Positions 35,296 through 43,050 of a DNA stretch of 64,000 nucleotides are shown here, piece after piece. The notes below the pieces were generated by a model. The model worked only from the letters and a program-made list of their open reading frames with translations, was not told where the DNA came from and searched no databases. Where the stretch lies: contig NZ_JACIEH010000002.1 in the NCBI RefSeq assembly GCF_014196745.1, positions 1 through 64,000 on the forward strand. The letters are read 5' to 3'. A program made the position numbers and the translations under genes. How positions within the stretch are numbered: the stretch's first letter is position 1; each line of letters opens with the position of its first letter. The stretch comes from Sphingomonas kyeonggiensis (GTDB lineage Bacteria; Pseudomonadota; Alphaproteobacteria; Sphingomonadales; Sphingomonadaceae).

Positions 35296-36085
35296 GCCAG
35301 TAGCGGCCGGTGCTGACCTCGAGGTCGAAGGGGCGGACCAGGCGACCCTCGTCCAGATGGCGGGCGAGCATCGCGGGCGGAGCGAGCGCGATGCCGATGC
35401 CCTGGATCGCCGCCTCGGCCATTGCCAGCGAACTGTCGAACACCGGGCCGCGCAGCGGCGGCGGGGCAATGCCCGCCTGGGCGAGCCAGCGCGGCCATTC
35501 ATCGGCACGATAGGAACGCAGCAGCGGTAGCGCGAGCAGGTCGGCGGGTGTCGAGAGGCGCGCGGCGAGCGCGGGCGTGCAGAGCGGGGTGAGCGGGGTC
35601 TCGATCAGCGGCACCGCATCGGTGCCGTGCCAGGCGCCGGCGCCGAAGCGGATCGCATAGTCGAGCCCCTCGCCGGCCAGGTCGACCCGGTTGTTGTTGG
35701 TGAACAGCCTGAGGTCGATGCGCGGATGCGCTGCGTGGAAGGCTGGCAGGCGCGGCAGCAGCCAGCCAGTGGCGAAAGTGCCGACCGCGGCGACCGAGAG
35801 GAGCTGGGCGGCGGTGCCGCTGGCGATCCCCTCGACCAGCTCGGCGATGCGATCGAAGCTGTCGCCGAGCGCCGGGAGCAGGGCCAGTCCCTCGTCGGTG
35901 AGCGCCAGCCCGCGCGGGAGGCGGCGGAAGAGCTGCGCGCCCAGGCGCTGCTCGAGCCCCTTCACCTGGTGGCTGATCGCGGCTTGCGTCACGCACAGCT
36001 CGATCGCGGCGCGGGTGAAGCTCAGGTGCCGCGCCGACGCCTCGAAGGCGCGCAGGGCGTTGAGGGGGAGGTGGGGGCGGACCAT
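35207..36085 (-). CDS. LysR-family regulator (AmpR/GcvA-like)
   Basis: A 292-residue LTTR. The N-terminal winged helix-turn-helix reads MVRPHLPLNALRAFEASARH, then LSFTRAAIELCVTQAAISHQVKGLEQRLG, which is the GcvA/AmpR subgroup pattern. The substrate domain follows (VGTFATGWLLPRLPAFHAAHP). It is divergent from a class D beta-lactamase gene, with a LysR-box-like site 12 bp from its own start, so it is the likely regulator of that gene. AmpR proteins sense cell-wall fragments; whether this one does is inference. Confidence 0.92.
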   Translation of the reverse strand: MVRPHLPLNALRAFEASARHLSFTRAAIELCVTQAAISHQVKGLEQRLGAQLFRRLPRGLALTDEGLALLPALGDSFDRIAELVEGIASGTAAQLLSVAAVGTFATGWLLPRLPAFHAAHPRIDLRLFTNNNRVDLAGEGLDYAIRFGAGAWHGTDAVPLIETPLTPLCTPALAARLSTPADLLALPLLRSYRADEWPRWLAQAGIAPPPLRGPVFDSSLAMAEAAIQGIGIALAPPAMLARHLDEGRLVRPFDLEVSTGRYWLTWLQSRSTSPAMAAFREWILAELPAPPR

Positions 36086-36097
36086 CGGGATCGGAGC

Positions 36098-36112
36098 ATA
36101 AGAAAAGCTAAT
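36098..36112. promoter_or_regulatory. LysR-type T-N11-A binding site
   Basis: ATAAGAAAAGCTAAT: an imperfect ATAAG/CTAAT inverted repeat with T-N11-A spacing, between the divergent lysR and beta-lactamase genes. It could serve both promoters. Confidence 0.55.
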
Positions 36113-36194
36113 GGCTCTTGCCAGCTTTGATCCTTTGCGAGGATGCGTTTCCGGGCCTTACTTCCCTGTCCGGACCTCAAAGGGGAGACGGACG

Positions 36195-37007
36195 ATGAAG
36201 CTCGATCGACGCACATTCGCGGCATGCCTGGCGATCGGCGCGGGCGCTGTGGTGGCGGGGATTCCGGCAGCGGAAGCGGCGCTGGCGGTACCACGCAGGC
36301 TGCGCGCGACGGTGCTGGTCGATGCGGCGAGCGGGAAGGCCCTGCACCGCTCGGGACCGTGCGCCAGCCGCTTCACCCCCTGCTCGACCTTCAAGGTCCC
36401 GCTGGCGCTGATCGGCTTCGACAGCGGTATCCTGACCGATGCCCATCACCCGGCCTGGGACTATGATCCCGCCCGCCACGTCGCGCACCGCGAAGCCGAG
36501 CGCAAGCGCGTCGATCCGACCAGCTGGGAGGCGGATTCGGTGGTGTGGTACTCGCAGGAACTGACGCGCAAGCTCGGGATGCAGCGCTTCCAGGCCTATG
36601 TCGACCGCTTCGGCTATGGCAATCGCGACCTGCGCGGAAACCCCGGCAAGGGCGACGGGCTGACCCGGGCCTGGCTGGGGTCGTCGCTCGCCATCTCGCC
36701 CGACGAGCAGGTGGCGTTCCTGCGCCGCATGCTGGCGCACCGGCTGGTCTCGGCGCGCGCGCATGCCCAAGCGGAGGCAGTGATCCCGGTATTCGCGGGG
36801 CGTGGCGGCTGGACGGTGCACGGCAAGACCGGCAGCGGCGGCCTGCCCGATGGCAGCCTGCTCGGCTGGTTCGTCGGCTGGGCCGACAAGGGCGGGCGCC
36901 GCATCGTCTTCGCGCGGTTCGGCGCGGGCGAGGGCATGTCGGACTCAGGCGGCAGGCAGATGCGCGAGGCGCTGCTGGCGGAGTTCGACGGGCTGGCGGG
37001 GAGGTAG
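36195..37007 (+). CDS. Class D (OXA-type) beta-lactamase
   Basis: A 270-residue periplasmic serine beta-lactamase with a twin-arginine-like signal (LDRRTFAACLAIGAG). Class D motifs in order: STFK (in PCSTFKVPL; active Ser and carbamylated Lys), SVV (in EADSVVWYSQ), YGN (in RFGYGNRDL) and KTG (in VHGKTGSGG). LLGWFVGWADK follows as in OXA enzymes. Length is standard. GGGGAGACGGACG precedes the ATG. It is transcribed away from the LysR gene. The identity to any known OXA cannot be judged here, so it is probably an intrinsic chromosomal enzyme. Confidence 0.93.
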   Translation: MKLDRRTFAACLAIGAGAVVAGIPAAEAALAVPRRLRATVLVDAASGKALHRSGPCASRFTPCSTFKVPLALIGFDSGILTDAHHPAWDYDPARHVAHREAERKRVDPTSWEADSVVWYSQELTRKLGMQRFQAYVDRFGYGNRDLRGNPGKGDGLTRAWLGSSLAISPDEQVAFLRRMLAHRLVSARAHAQAEAVIPVFAGRGGWTVHGKTGSGGLPDGSLLGWFVGWADKGGRRIVFARFGAGEGMSDSGGRQMREALLAEFDGLAGR

Positions 37008-37033
37008 TCGCGCCCGGGCTTTACGACGGCGCT

Positions 37034-37058
37034 ATATACCTATAGGGGGTATGGGTAT
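37034..37058 (+). promoter_or_regulatory. CsoR/RcnR-type operator
   Basis: TATACCTATAGGGGGTATGG contains ATACC-N6/7-GGTAT arms around a G5 tract. G/C-tract sites of this kind are bound by RcnR/FrmR/DmeR-type repressors. It overlaps the Shine-Dalgarno of dmeR, suggesting autorepression. Confidence 0.6.
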
Positions 37059-37334
37059 ATGGCACATCTTTCCCATGACAATGCCGCGCTGCTGGCGCGG
37101 GTGCGGCGCATCGGCGGGCAGGTCGGCGCGGTCGAGCGGGCGCTGCAGGGCGAGGCGGGCTGCGCCGAGGTGCTGCAGCTGGTCGCCGCCGTGCGCGGCG
37201 CAGTGAACGGGCTGCTCGACGAGATCATCGCCGATCATCTCGCGGCGCATGTCGCCGCACCGGGCCTGAGCGACGCCGAACGCGCGCAGGGTGCCGAAGA
37301 ATTGCTGACGGTGATCCGCCGCTACGCGAAATAG
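37059..37334 (+). CDS. dmeR: Metal-sensing repressor of the CsoR/RcnR family
   Basis: A 91-residue all-helical DUF156 protein. LLARVRRIGGQVGAVERAL is the DNA-binding helix. The metal or thiol ligands are His in AHLSHDN, Cys in EAGCAEVLQ, and His in ADHLAAHV, the RcnR-like set for nickel/cobalt. It precedes a His-rich CDF gene by eight bases, the layout of the rhizobial dmeRF operon, where DmeR represses until Ni or Co binds. The symbol rests on that context. Confidence 0.82.
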   Translation: MAHLSHDNAALLARVRRIGGQVGAVERALQGEAGCAEVLQLVAAVRGAVNGLLDEIIADHLAAHVAAPGLSDAERAQGAEELLTVIRRYAK

Positions 37335-37342
37335 GATCCCCG

Positions 37343-38278
37343 ATGGCCAGCCAGCCTGAAATCGACGCATTCGCGCACGAGCATGTCTTCCTGGGCGCAT
37401 CGCATGACGAGAATGCCCGGCGCACCCTGTGGGTGGTGGCGCTGACCGCCGTGATGATGGTCGGCGAGATCGTCGCCGGATACTGGACCGGATCGATGGC
37501 GCTGCTCGCCGACGGCTTCCACATGGCGACGCATGCCGGGGCACTGGCGGTGGCCGCGATCGCCTATGCCTATGCGAGGAAGCATGCGCGCAATGCCGCC
37601 TATTGCTTCGGGACCGGCAAGGTGGGCGACCTGGCCGGCTTCGCCTCGGCGATGGCGCTGGGGTTGATCGCACTGGGGATCGGGGTGGAATCGGTGCTGC
37701 GGCTGTTCGAGCCGACGGCGGTGGCGTTCGGCGAGGCGGCGATCGTCGCGGTGCTGGGGCTGGCGGTGAACCTGGTGAGCGCGGCGCTGCTCTCGGGCGG
37801 GCATCATCATCACCATCACCATCACCACGATCACGACCACGACCATCATCATGATCACGGCCATGGGCATCATCACGGGCAGGGCCACGACAACAACCTC
37901 CGCTCGGCCTATGTCCATGTGCTTGCCGACGCGCTGACTTCGGTGCTGGCGATCGCGGCGCTGCTTGCTGGGCGCTATCTCGGCTGGGGCTGGATGGACC
38001 CGGCGATGGGGATCGTGGGCGCGGTGGTGATCGCGCGCTGGTCGTGGACGCTGATGCGCGACACCGCCGCGGTGCTGCTCGACCGGACCGACACCCATGT
38101 CGCCGAGGAAGTGCGCGAACTGCTCGGCGATGTGCGGATACTCGACCTGCACGTGTGGCGGGTCGGCCCCGAGGCGCGGGCGGCGATCGTCAGCGTGGCG
38201 GGGCTCGATGCCGACACGGTCCGCGCGCGGCTGGCGCCGGTGCACGAACTGGCGCACCTCACCGTCGAGTGCCGCTGA
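37343..38278 (+). CDS. dmeF: Nickel/cobalt CDF efflux transporter, DmeF-like
   Basis: A 311-residue inner-membrane CDF transporter. The N-terminus has AFAHEHVFLGASHDENARRT, as in DmeF. Helix 2 has LLADGFHMATHAGAL and helix 5 HVLADALTSVLAI, giving the metal site. Between helices 4 and 5 is a loop of about 36 residues made almost only of His, Asp and Gly. The C-terminal domain is short. Co-transcribed with dmeR, it should export Ni(II) or Co(II). Confidence 0.88.
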   Translation: MASQPEIDAFAHEHVFLGASHDENARRTLWVVALTAVMMVGEIVAGYWTGSMALLADGFHMATHAGALAVAAIAYAYARKHARNAAYCFGTGKVGDLAGFASAMALGLIALGIGVESVLRLFEPTAVAFGEAAIVAVLGLAVNLVSAALLSGGHHHHHHHHHDHDHDHHHDHGHGHHHGQGHDNNLRSAYVHVLADALTSVLAIAALLAGRYLGWGWMDPAMGIVGAVVIARWSWTLMRDTAAVLLDRTDTHVAEEVRELLGDVRILDLHVWRVGPEARAAIVSVAGLDADTVRARLAPVHELAHLTVECR

Positions 38279-38286
38279 GCGCAGGC

Positions 38287-38607
38287 TCAGTGCGCGGAGG
38301 ACAGCTTCATCAGCACCAGGCCGGAGACGATCAGCGCCGCGGCGCCCAGCCGCATCAGGCTGGCCTGTTCGCCGAGCACGACGATCCCGACCGCGAAGGC
38401 GCCGACCGCGCCGATGCCGGTCCACACCGTATAGGCGGTGCCGAGCGGCAGGGTGCGCATCGACAGCGACAGCAGGCCGAAGCTGGCGCCCATGGTGACG
38501 AGGGTGACGATCGAGGGGACGAGCCTGGTGAAGCCCTCGGACTGCTTCATGAAGAAGGCCCAGACGACTTCGAGCAGACCGGCGATAACGAGAATGAACC
38601 AAACCAT
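38287..38607 (-). CDS. Small multidrug resistance transporter, SugE/Gdx-like
   Basis: A 106-residue four-helix inner-membrane protein. The essential Glu is in AGLLEVVWAFFMKQSEGF, the pattern of the SugE/Gdx branch that exports guanidinium, rather than the EmrE branch (which lacks the WAFFMK form). It works as a dual-topology dimer. Its leader holds a hairpin resembling half of a guanidine-II riboswitch. AAGGAGG precedes the ATG. Confidence 0.9.
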   Translation of the reverse strand: MVWFILVIAGLLEVVWAFFMKQSEGFTRLVPSIVTLVTMGASFGLLSLSMRTLPLGTAYTVWTGIGAVGAFAVGIVVLGEQASLMRLGAAALIVSGLVLMKLSSAH

Positions 38608-38630
38608 GGCAGCCTCCTTGAACAGAGCTG

Positions 38631-38644
38631 CCGGGCCGTCCCGG
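38631..38644 (-). promoter_or_regulatory. Guanidine-II (mini-ykkC)-like hairpin
   Basis: The minus strand reads CCGGG-ACGG-CCCGG: a 5-bp stem closing an ACGR loop, as in each half of guanidine-II riboswitches. Only one such hairpin was found; the class normally has two, so this is tentative. It lies 23 bases before the SMR start codon. Confidence 0.3.
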
Positions 38645-38675
38645 TCTTGAACCTCCGCATGGGAGACGGGAACGT

Positions 38676-38712
38676 GGTCGCCGCGCCGGTCATCTAGGGC
38701 GGCGCGGCGACC
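38676..38712 (-). terminator. Long GC hairpin after arr
   Basis: A perfect 13-bp stem GGTCGCCGCGCCG/CGGCGCGGCGACC with an 11-base loop, 14 bases after the arr stop. It has no T-run, so it may pause or terminate weakly, or shape the SMR leader. Confidence 0.55.
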
Positions 38713-38726
38713 GGATCAAGGCGGGG

Positions 38727-39113
38727 TCAGTCGATCGCCTCGATGCCCTCGGCCTTCAGCCGCGCGAGCGCGTCCTTCATGTGCTGCAGCTGTTCGGGCG
38801 CATGGCCCTGCCATTGCTCGACCTCGCCGGTGACGCGCAGCGGCGCGTGCGAGCGGTAGGAGAGGGTGGGATTGCCGGGGAATTTCTTGTCGGTGAGGTT
38901 GGGATCGTCGATGAAGTCGCCGGTCGGCTCGACGATGTAGATGCGCTCGCGGCCTTCGCCCTGCGCCAGCTCGGCGCCCCAGATCGCGGCTTCGAGCGCG
39001 CCGGCGAAATAGACCCAGGGATTGGCTTTGCGCGCGCCATAGTTGGAGGCGTAGCCGGCGGCGATCAGGTCGCCGGGGGCCAGGTCCGCGCGGGTGCCGT
39101 GGTAATAGATCAT
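38727..39113 (-). CDS. arr: Rifampin ADP-ribosyltransferase
   Basis: A 128-residue Arr protein, which inactivates rifamycins by adding ADP-ribose from NAD. The start MIYYHGTRADLAPGDLIAAG contains the conserved His of the NAD site. It continues with NYGARKANPWVYF, AIWGAELAQGEGRERIYIVE and DPNLTDKKFPGNPTLSYRS, all family signatures. The catalytic Asp near the end (MKDALARLKAEG region) fits. ATG 39113 begins at the family's usual N-terminus. It is probably intrinsic: no integron or transposon surrounds it. Confidence 0.93.
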   Translation of the reverse strand: MIYYHGTRADLAPGDLIAAGYASNYGARKANPWVYFAGALEAAIWGAELAQGEGRERIYIVEPTGDFIDDPNLTDKKFPGNPTLSYRSHAPLRVTGEVEQWQGHAPEQLQHMKDALARLKAEGIEAID

Positions 39114-39325
39114 GTGCCGTTGCTCCTCGTCTGCGAATCGAGGGCAGCTACATGCAACAGGAACCCCGGCTTGCCGCAATCCCGGTTCCGGGTTAGACAA
39201 TGATAGTGGGAAGAGGCCGCGACGACTCGCTGGCATCCCGCCCCATCCCGTCCGTCTTTCTTCATTCTGGTTGCCGAGTGCAGCGCGCTGCCTTGCTGGA
39301 TGCCGGGCCTTCGATAGAAGACCAC

Positions 39326-40495
39326 ATGGCCATTGAACGAAACTCAGCGGCGCGCGGGGTCAAACAGGGTGAGGATGCCGAGCAGTTTCGAGACGGCGTG
39401 ATCCGGCCCGGCATTGTGCCAGATCGAGTTTCTGCACCTGTGGCGGCCTATTTTCGTATTCCCCCGATCTGGATCGACCAGTCGCCGCCCTTTTCACCTA
39501 CCCAGGCGCGGCCTCTGGCATGGGGGCATGCCGTGGTTCTTCGTCGCGTGATGAGATGCGGGATAGAGGTTCGGGTTCAGCGTGACGGGTTATTCGCTTT
39601 CGACTTCACCGACTTCCCGCCAGCATCCTACACCTTAGTTCCGGGCTTTGTTCACCCTGAGTCGCCCCATCTAATTCCTGAGGAACATAGCGCGGCGGAA
39701 GAGCAGGCCGAAGCCATCGCCGTCTATCGCGCGCAGATCATGAATGCGCATCAGGCGTGTTTTACAACTGCGGAAGCCCTGGTCCGGGGGCGTGGAGCTG
39801 CGATGGGATATCCCGTCAACGCCTGGAACACTTTCAAGTCACTCGATCTGGAACTCGTACCTGAATATCGGGATGATACCGAAGACCCGCGTGCAGTTGC
39901 CCGGAATGTCTACAACAACAGCTATCAGGTGATCGGCGATCGTGATCTAGCGCGGCGGTTGGTCGAGCTGGACGTGATCGAGGCGTCGCTCGACCTGCTT
40001 GACCAAATACTGGCTGCGCCCCCCGGAACGGTCCCCATGGTCGAAGGCGCGTATATGGCCGCATCACGTGCCGCGGAGAAGCGCTTCGGGGAGAGCATCG
40101 TGCTCGGCTGGACGGTTTGCGAGCAACTGGTTTCCATCGCCTGGCGCAGGTTGCTCGATAGCGAGAAAGGTGAGGGCGCCGAGAACAGGACGCCGCGCAA
40201 ACGCATCGAGAAGCCGATCGGTCGCGACCATTCAGCGTCGGTGATGACCGAGGCGCTGGAACTGAATGGCGTGATCTCGGCGGAGGTACATGGGTGGTTG
40301 GAAACGGGAAGAAAGGCGCGAAATGCCTGGGCACATGCCATGAAAGTGCCGGCGCAGGCTGAGGCGCTGGCATGTCTCTTGGCGGCACGCAGTCTCTTCC
40401 GGGAATTACTGGCGATCGATCTGCGCTTGCAGAGCGGAGGACGCGGCAGCGTTCCGCAATGGCCGATCTGGATGTTGCCAGATCGGCGCGGCTAG
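39326..40495 (+). CDS. HEPN-motif protein of unknown function
   Basis: A 389-residue soluble protein. The N-terminal half (beta-rich; AYFRIPPIWIDQSPPF, GHAVVLRRVMRCGIEVRVQRDG) is unrecognised. The C-terminal half is helical and contains GWLETGRKARNAWAHAMKVP: RNAWAH is an R-x4-H motif, the hallmark of HEPN ribonuclease domains. AWRRLLDSEKGEG and EALELNGVISAEVHGWL fit an Apea-like HEPN helix bundle. Base composition is lower in GC than neighbours. It is divergent from arr; no MNT partner or other defence gene is adjacent. ATG 39326 chosen; upstream in-frame starts exist. Confidence 0.6.
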   Translation: MAIERNSAARGVKQGEDAEQFRDGVIRPGIVPDRVSAPVAAYFRIPPIWIDQSPPFSPTQARPLAWGHAVVLRRVMRCGIEVRVQRDGLFAFDFTDFPPASYTLVPGFVHPESPHLIPEEHSAAEEQAEAIAVYRAQIMNAHQACFTTAEALVRGRGAAMGYPVNAWNTFKSLDLELVPEYRDDTEDPRAVARNVYNNSYQVIGDRDLARRLVELDVIEASLDLLDQILAAPPGTVPMVEGAYMAASRAAEKRFGESIVLGWTVCEQLVSIAWRRLLDSEKGEGAENRTPRKRIEKPIGRDHSASVMTEALELNGVISAEVHGWLETGRKARNAWAHAMKVPAQAEALACLLAARSLFRELLAIDLRLQSGGRGSVPQWPIWMLPDRRG

Positions 40496-40534
40496 AAGGG
40501 TCCGCATCGCCGCGCTTGCATTCCGAAGCGGAGG

Positions 40535-41842
40535 CTATTTCTTCAGGATGTCCAGCGCCGCCGCGGTCATCGCCTCGGTCGCGGTGCCGACCACGGCCTC
40601 GGCGTCGGGCGCCCAATAGGCGCTGTGGAGCGAGGGCAGGGGCTTCTTGCCATTGTCCGAAGCCGCCCATTTGTCGGCCGGCACGCCACCCACCCAGAAG
40701 ATCAGGCTCTGGATCGAATTGTCGGCGAGCCAGTAGCGGCTGAAATCCTCGCCGCCCATCACCGCCTTGGTCTCGACCACCCGGTCCTTGCCGAAGCGGG
40801 CGGTCCATAGCGCCTTCATCCGGTCGGTGATCGGCTGGGTGTTGAAGGTGGCGGGGGTGAAATTGTCGCGCACCTTGATCTCGGGCATGCGGTCGTCGGG
40901 GACCCCCGCCGCGATCGCCTCGCCCCTGGCGATGCGGGCGATGCCGTCGAGGAGGAGCTTGCGCACCTCCGGCTTGAAGCTGCGCACGGTGAGCAGCATC
41001 GTCACGTCGCTGCCGATGATGTTGTGGGTCGAGCCGCCCTTGATCATGCCGACGGTGACCACCGCGGCTTCCTGCGGATCGACCTCGCGGCTGACCAGGG
41101 TCTGCAGCGCGCCGACGATGCGGGCGGCGAGTACGATCGGGTCCTTGGTGGTCTGCGGATAGGCGCCGTGGCCGCCGACGCCCTTCACCGTGATGTCGAC
41201 CGAATCGACATTGGCGAGCGCATAGCCGGCGGTCACGCCGATCTGGCCGGCGGGCGCGCCGGCGCTGTCGTGGAAGGCGAGGGCGAATTGCGGCTTGGGG
41301 AAGCGGGTGAACAGGCCGTCGTCGAGCATCGCCCGGGCGCCGAGCCCGCGCTCCTCGGCCGGCTGGGCGATCATCACCACGGTGCCGTGCCATTTCGCCT
41401 TCATCGCGGCGAGGTTGCGCAGCGTGCCGATCCAGCTCGCCATGTGCGTGTCGTGCCCGCAGGCATGCATCACGCCGCTCTCGATCCCGTCGTCATTGGT
41501 GGTGCGGACCTTGGAGGCGAAGGGCAGGCCGGTCGCCTCGGTGACGGGCAGGCCGTCCATGTCGGCGCGGATCAGCAGGACCGGGCCGGGGCCGTTCTCG
41601 AGCACCGCGACGACGCCGGTGCCGCCGACCTTCTCGGTGACCTTGTAGCCGGCCTTGCGCGCTTCCTCGGCGAGCTTGGCGGCGGTCTTCACCTCATGGG
41701 TGCTGAGCTCGGGATTGGCGTGGAAGTCGCGGTAGAATTCCATGAGCTGGGGGAGCGCGGCCTGGGTCGCGTCGTGCACCGGGTCGGCGAGGGCGGGCGT
41801 GGTGAAGGTCATCGCAGTGGCGAGAAGAAGCGACCGGAGCAT
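40535..41842 (-). CDS. Exported M20-family amidohydrolase
   Basis: A 435-residue protein with a signal peptide (cleaved after TPALA). The metal site of the M20/hippurate hydrolase family is visible: GVMHACGHDTHMASWIG, AQPAEERGLGARAML, ALAFHDSAGAPAG and GGEDFSRYWL. PVLLIRADMDGLPVTEATG is the family opening. Such enzymes release amino acids from N-acyl or aromatic amides; export suggests action on outside peptides or conjugates. A single gene, stop 40 bp past the convergent HEPN gene. Confidence 0.92.
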   Translation of the reverse strand: MLRSLLLATAMTFTTPALADPVHDATQAALPQLMEFYRDFHANPELSTHEVKTAAKLAEEARKAGYKVTEKVGGTGVVAVLENGPGPVLLIRADMDGLPVTEATGLPFASKVRTTNDDGIESGVMHACGHDTHMASWIGTLRNLAAMKAKWHGTVVMIAQPAEERGLGARAMLDDGLFTRFPKPQFALAFHDSAGAPAGQIGVTAGYALANVDSVDITVKGVGGHGAYPQTTKDPIVLAARIVGALQTLVSREVDPQEAAVVTVGMIKGGSTHNIIGSDVTMLLTVRSFKPEVRKLLLDGIARIARGEAIAAGVPDDRMPEIKVRDNFTPATFNTQPITDRMKALWTARFGKDRVVETKAVMGGEDFSRYWLADNSIQSLIFWVGGVPADKWAASDNGKKPLPSLHSAYWAPDAEAVVGTATEAMTAAALDILKK

Positions 41843-41899
41843 ATGGTTCCCCCTGATGAAGCGGGGAATGTCGCTTGGGGATCGGGGTGTGTCAAACGC

Positions 41900-42310
41900 T
41901 CAGGAGAAGCGTGGTCGCCTGCTTCTCCCCTCCCTGGAAGGGAGGGGTTGGGGGTGGGTACCGCCGAGGCACTCGGCGGTCTTGCTGAGGATATACTGGG
42001 CAGCCCCATCCGGGTTTGACAGGACATCGCTGTTCCACAGGCGGATGACCGTCCAGCCCTTGGTCTGCAGGAAAGCGGTGCGACGGGCATCCGCTTCGGC
42101 GGTTTCGAGATGCTGGCTGCCATCGAACTCGATGGCGAGCTTGGCGCCGCGGCATACGAGATCGATTATATAAGGAGGCTCGATGTGCTGGCGCGTGAAG
42201 GCTGGGCGGAAGCGCGAGACGCGATACCAGATTTCGCGCTCCGCTGGCGTCGGGTTGCTGCGCAACTCGCGGGCCCGGGCGGTCAGCTTGGGATCGATGC
42301 GGCGGAGCAT
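41900..42310 (-). CDS. DUF559 endonuclease-like protein
   Basis: A 136-residue protein of the DUF559 group (Vsr/restriction-endonuclease-like fold). TPAEREIWYRVSRFRPAFTRQ, YIIDLVCRGAKLAIEFDGSQH (catalytic Asp and Gln) and GWTVIRLWNSDVL are the family blocks. The C-terminal HPQPLPSREG is encoded by an intergenic repeat that has fused to the frame. An inverted copy of the same repeat lies 33 bases upstream of the start. Role unknown; a repair or mobile nuclease is possible. Confidence 0.88.
   Translation of the reverse strand: MLRRIDPKLTARARELRSNPTPAEREIWYRVSRFRPAFTRQHIEPPYIIDLVCRGAKLAIEFDGSQHLETAEADARRTAFLQTKGWTVIRLWNSDVLSNPDGAAQYILSKTAECLGGTHPQPLPSREGRSRRPRFS
41923..41960. repeat. Palindromic repeat, left of DUF559
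   Basis: CCCCTCCC-TGGAA-GGGAGGGG stem-loop (41927-41947) followed by TTGGGGGTGGG. Inverted partner of 42343-42380. Confidence 0.8.
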
Positions 42311-42342
42311 GCGGTTAGCTTGTCATGGCGAGCTGCGCTCGC

Positions 42343-42380
42343 CAACCCACCCCTAGCCCCTCCCTTTCAGGGAGGGGAAT
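42343..42380. repeat. Palindromic repeat, right of DUF559
   Basis: CCACCCCTAG then CCCCTCCC-TTTCA-GGGAGGGG stem-loop (42357-42377). Same unit as at 41923-41960 in the opposite direction. Confidence 0.8.
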
Positions 42381-42389
42381 CCCGCAGGC

Positions 42390-43019
42390 TCACCCAGCCG
42401 GCACGAGCTCGATCACGTCCAGTTTCGACTCGAACCCCGGATAGGGGAGGACCAGGCGCCAGCGGTTCTCGTCGATGCGCTCGATATAGCCGATCATGTC
42501 GCGCTTGCGATCTACACCATAACGAAGCGGCGCGGTCTCGTCGCCGAGGACCATCACGCCGATGAACATCGCCCGGGCATCGGTGTTCATGTAGATCAGC
42601 CCGTCGGGCCGCTGCTGGCCGTCGAGGCGGACGAAATGCGTCTCCTTGCCCTGGACGGTGATCCGGCACTGGCCGGCGGGATAGGCCGTGAAATATTGCG
42701 TGATCGGCTGCTGCGAGCCCAGCTTGAAGGTGCGGCAGCGATAGTCGCCCGCCGGCGGCAGGGCACGGCCGAGCGCGACGTCGGGATCGAACAGCTTGGG
42801 ATCCGCCGCGATCGCCGTGGGGGCCGCCGCCTTGGCGGGGGCGAGCGCATCGTCCCAAGCTCGGCGCCACTGGCGGATGCGATCGGCATCCGCCGTGGTC
42901 ATCACCTTGCGCCAGCTCCAGCCGGAGGGCGGACGCGTGGCGGTGGCGTCGCGATAGACGCTGCAGCCGGTGGTGAGGCCGATCGCGAGCAATGCCGCGG
43001 CGGCGGGAATCCCCTTCAT
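42390..43019 (-). CDS. DUF4893 lipoprotein
   Basis: A 209-residue protein with lipobox TTGC (Cys about 19). WRKVMTTADADRIRQWRRAWDDAL is the usual DUF4893 start, and YRCRTFKLGSQQPITQYFTAYPAGQCRIT carries the paired Cys. IERIDENRWRLVLPYPGFESKLDVIELVPA closes the domain. Role unknown. ATG 43019 begins the lipoprotein signal. Same strand as hbdH, 31 bp downstream of it. Confidence 0.8.
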   Translation of the reverse strand: MKGIPAAAALLAIGLTTGCSVYRDATATRPPSGWSWRKVMTTADADRIRQWRRAWDDALAPAKAAAPTAIAADPKLFDPDVALGRALPPAGDYRCRTFKLGSQQPITQYFTAYPAGQCRITVQGKETHFVRLDGQQRPDGLIYMNTDARAMFIGVMVLGDETAPLRYGVDRKRDMIGYIERIDENRWRLVLPYPGFESKLDVIELVPAG

Positions 43020-43050
43020 GCCTCTTCCCTTCTTCAGGCGCCAAGCCGCC

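Noticed and set aside
37801..37890. CAT/CAC repeats as a microsatellite or CRISPR-like array
   Set aside because: They encode the His-rich loop of the CDF transporter in frame; there are no spacers.
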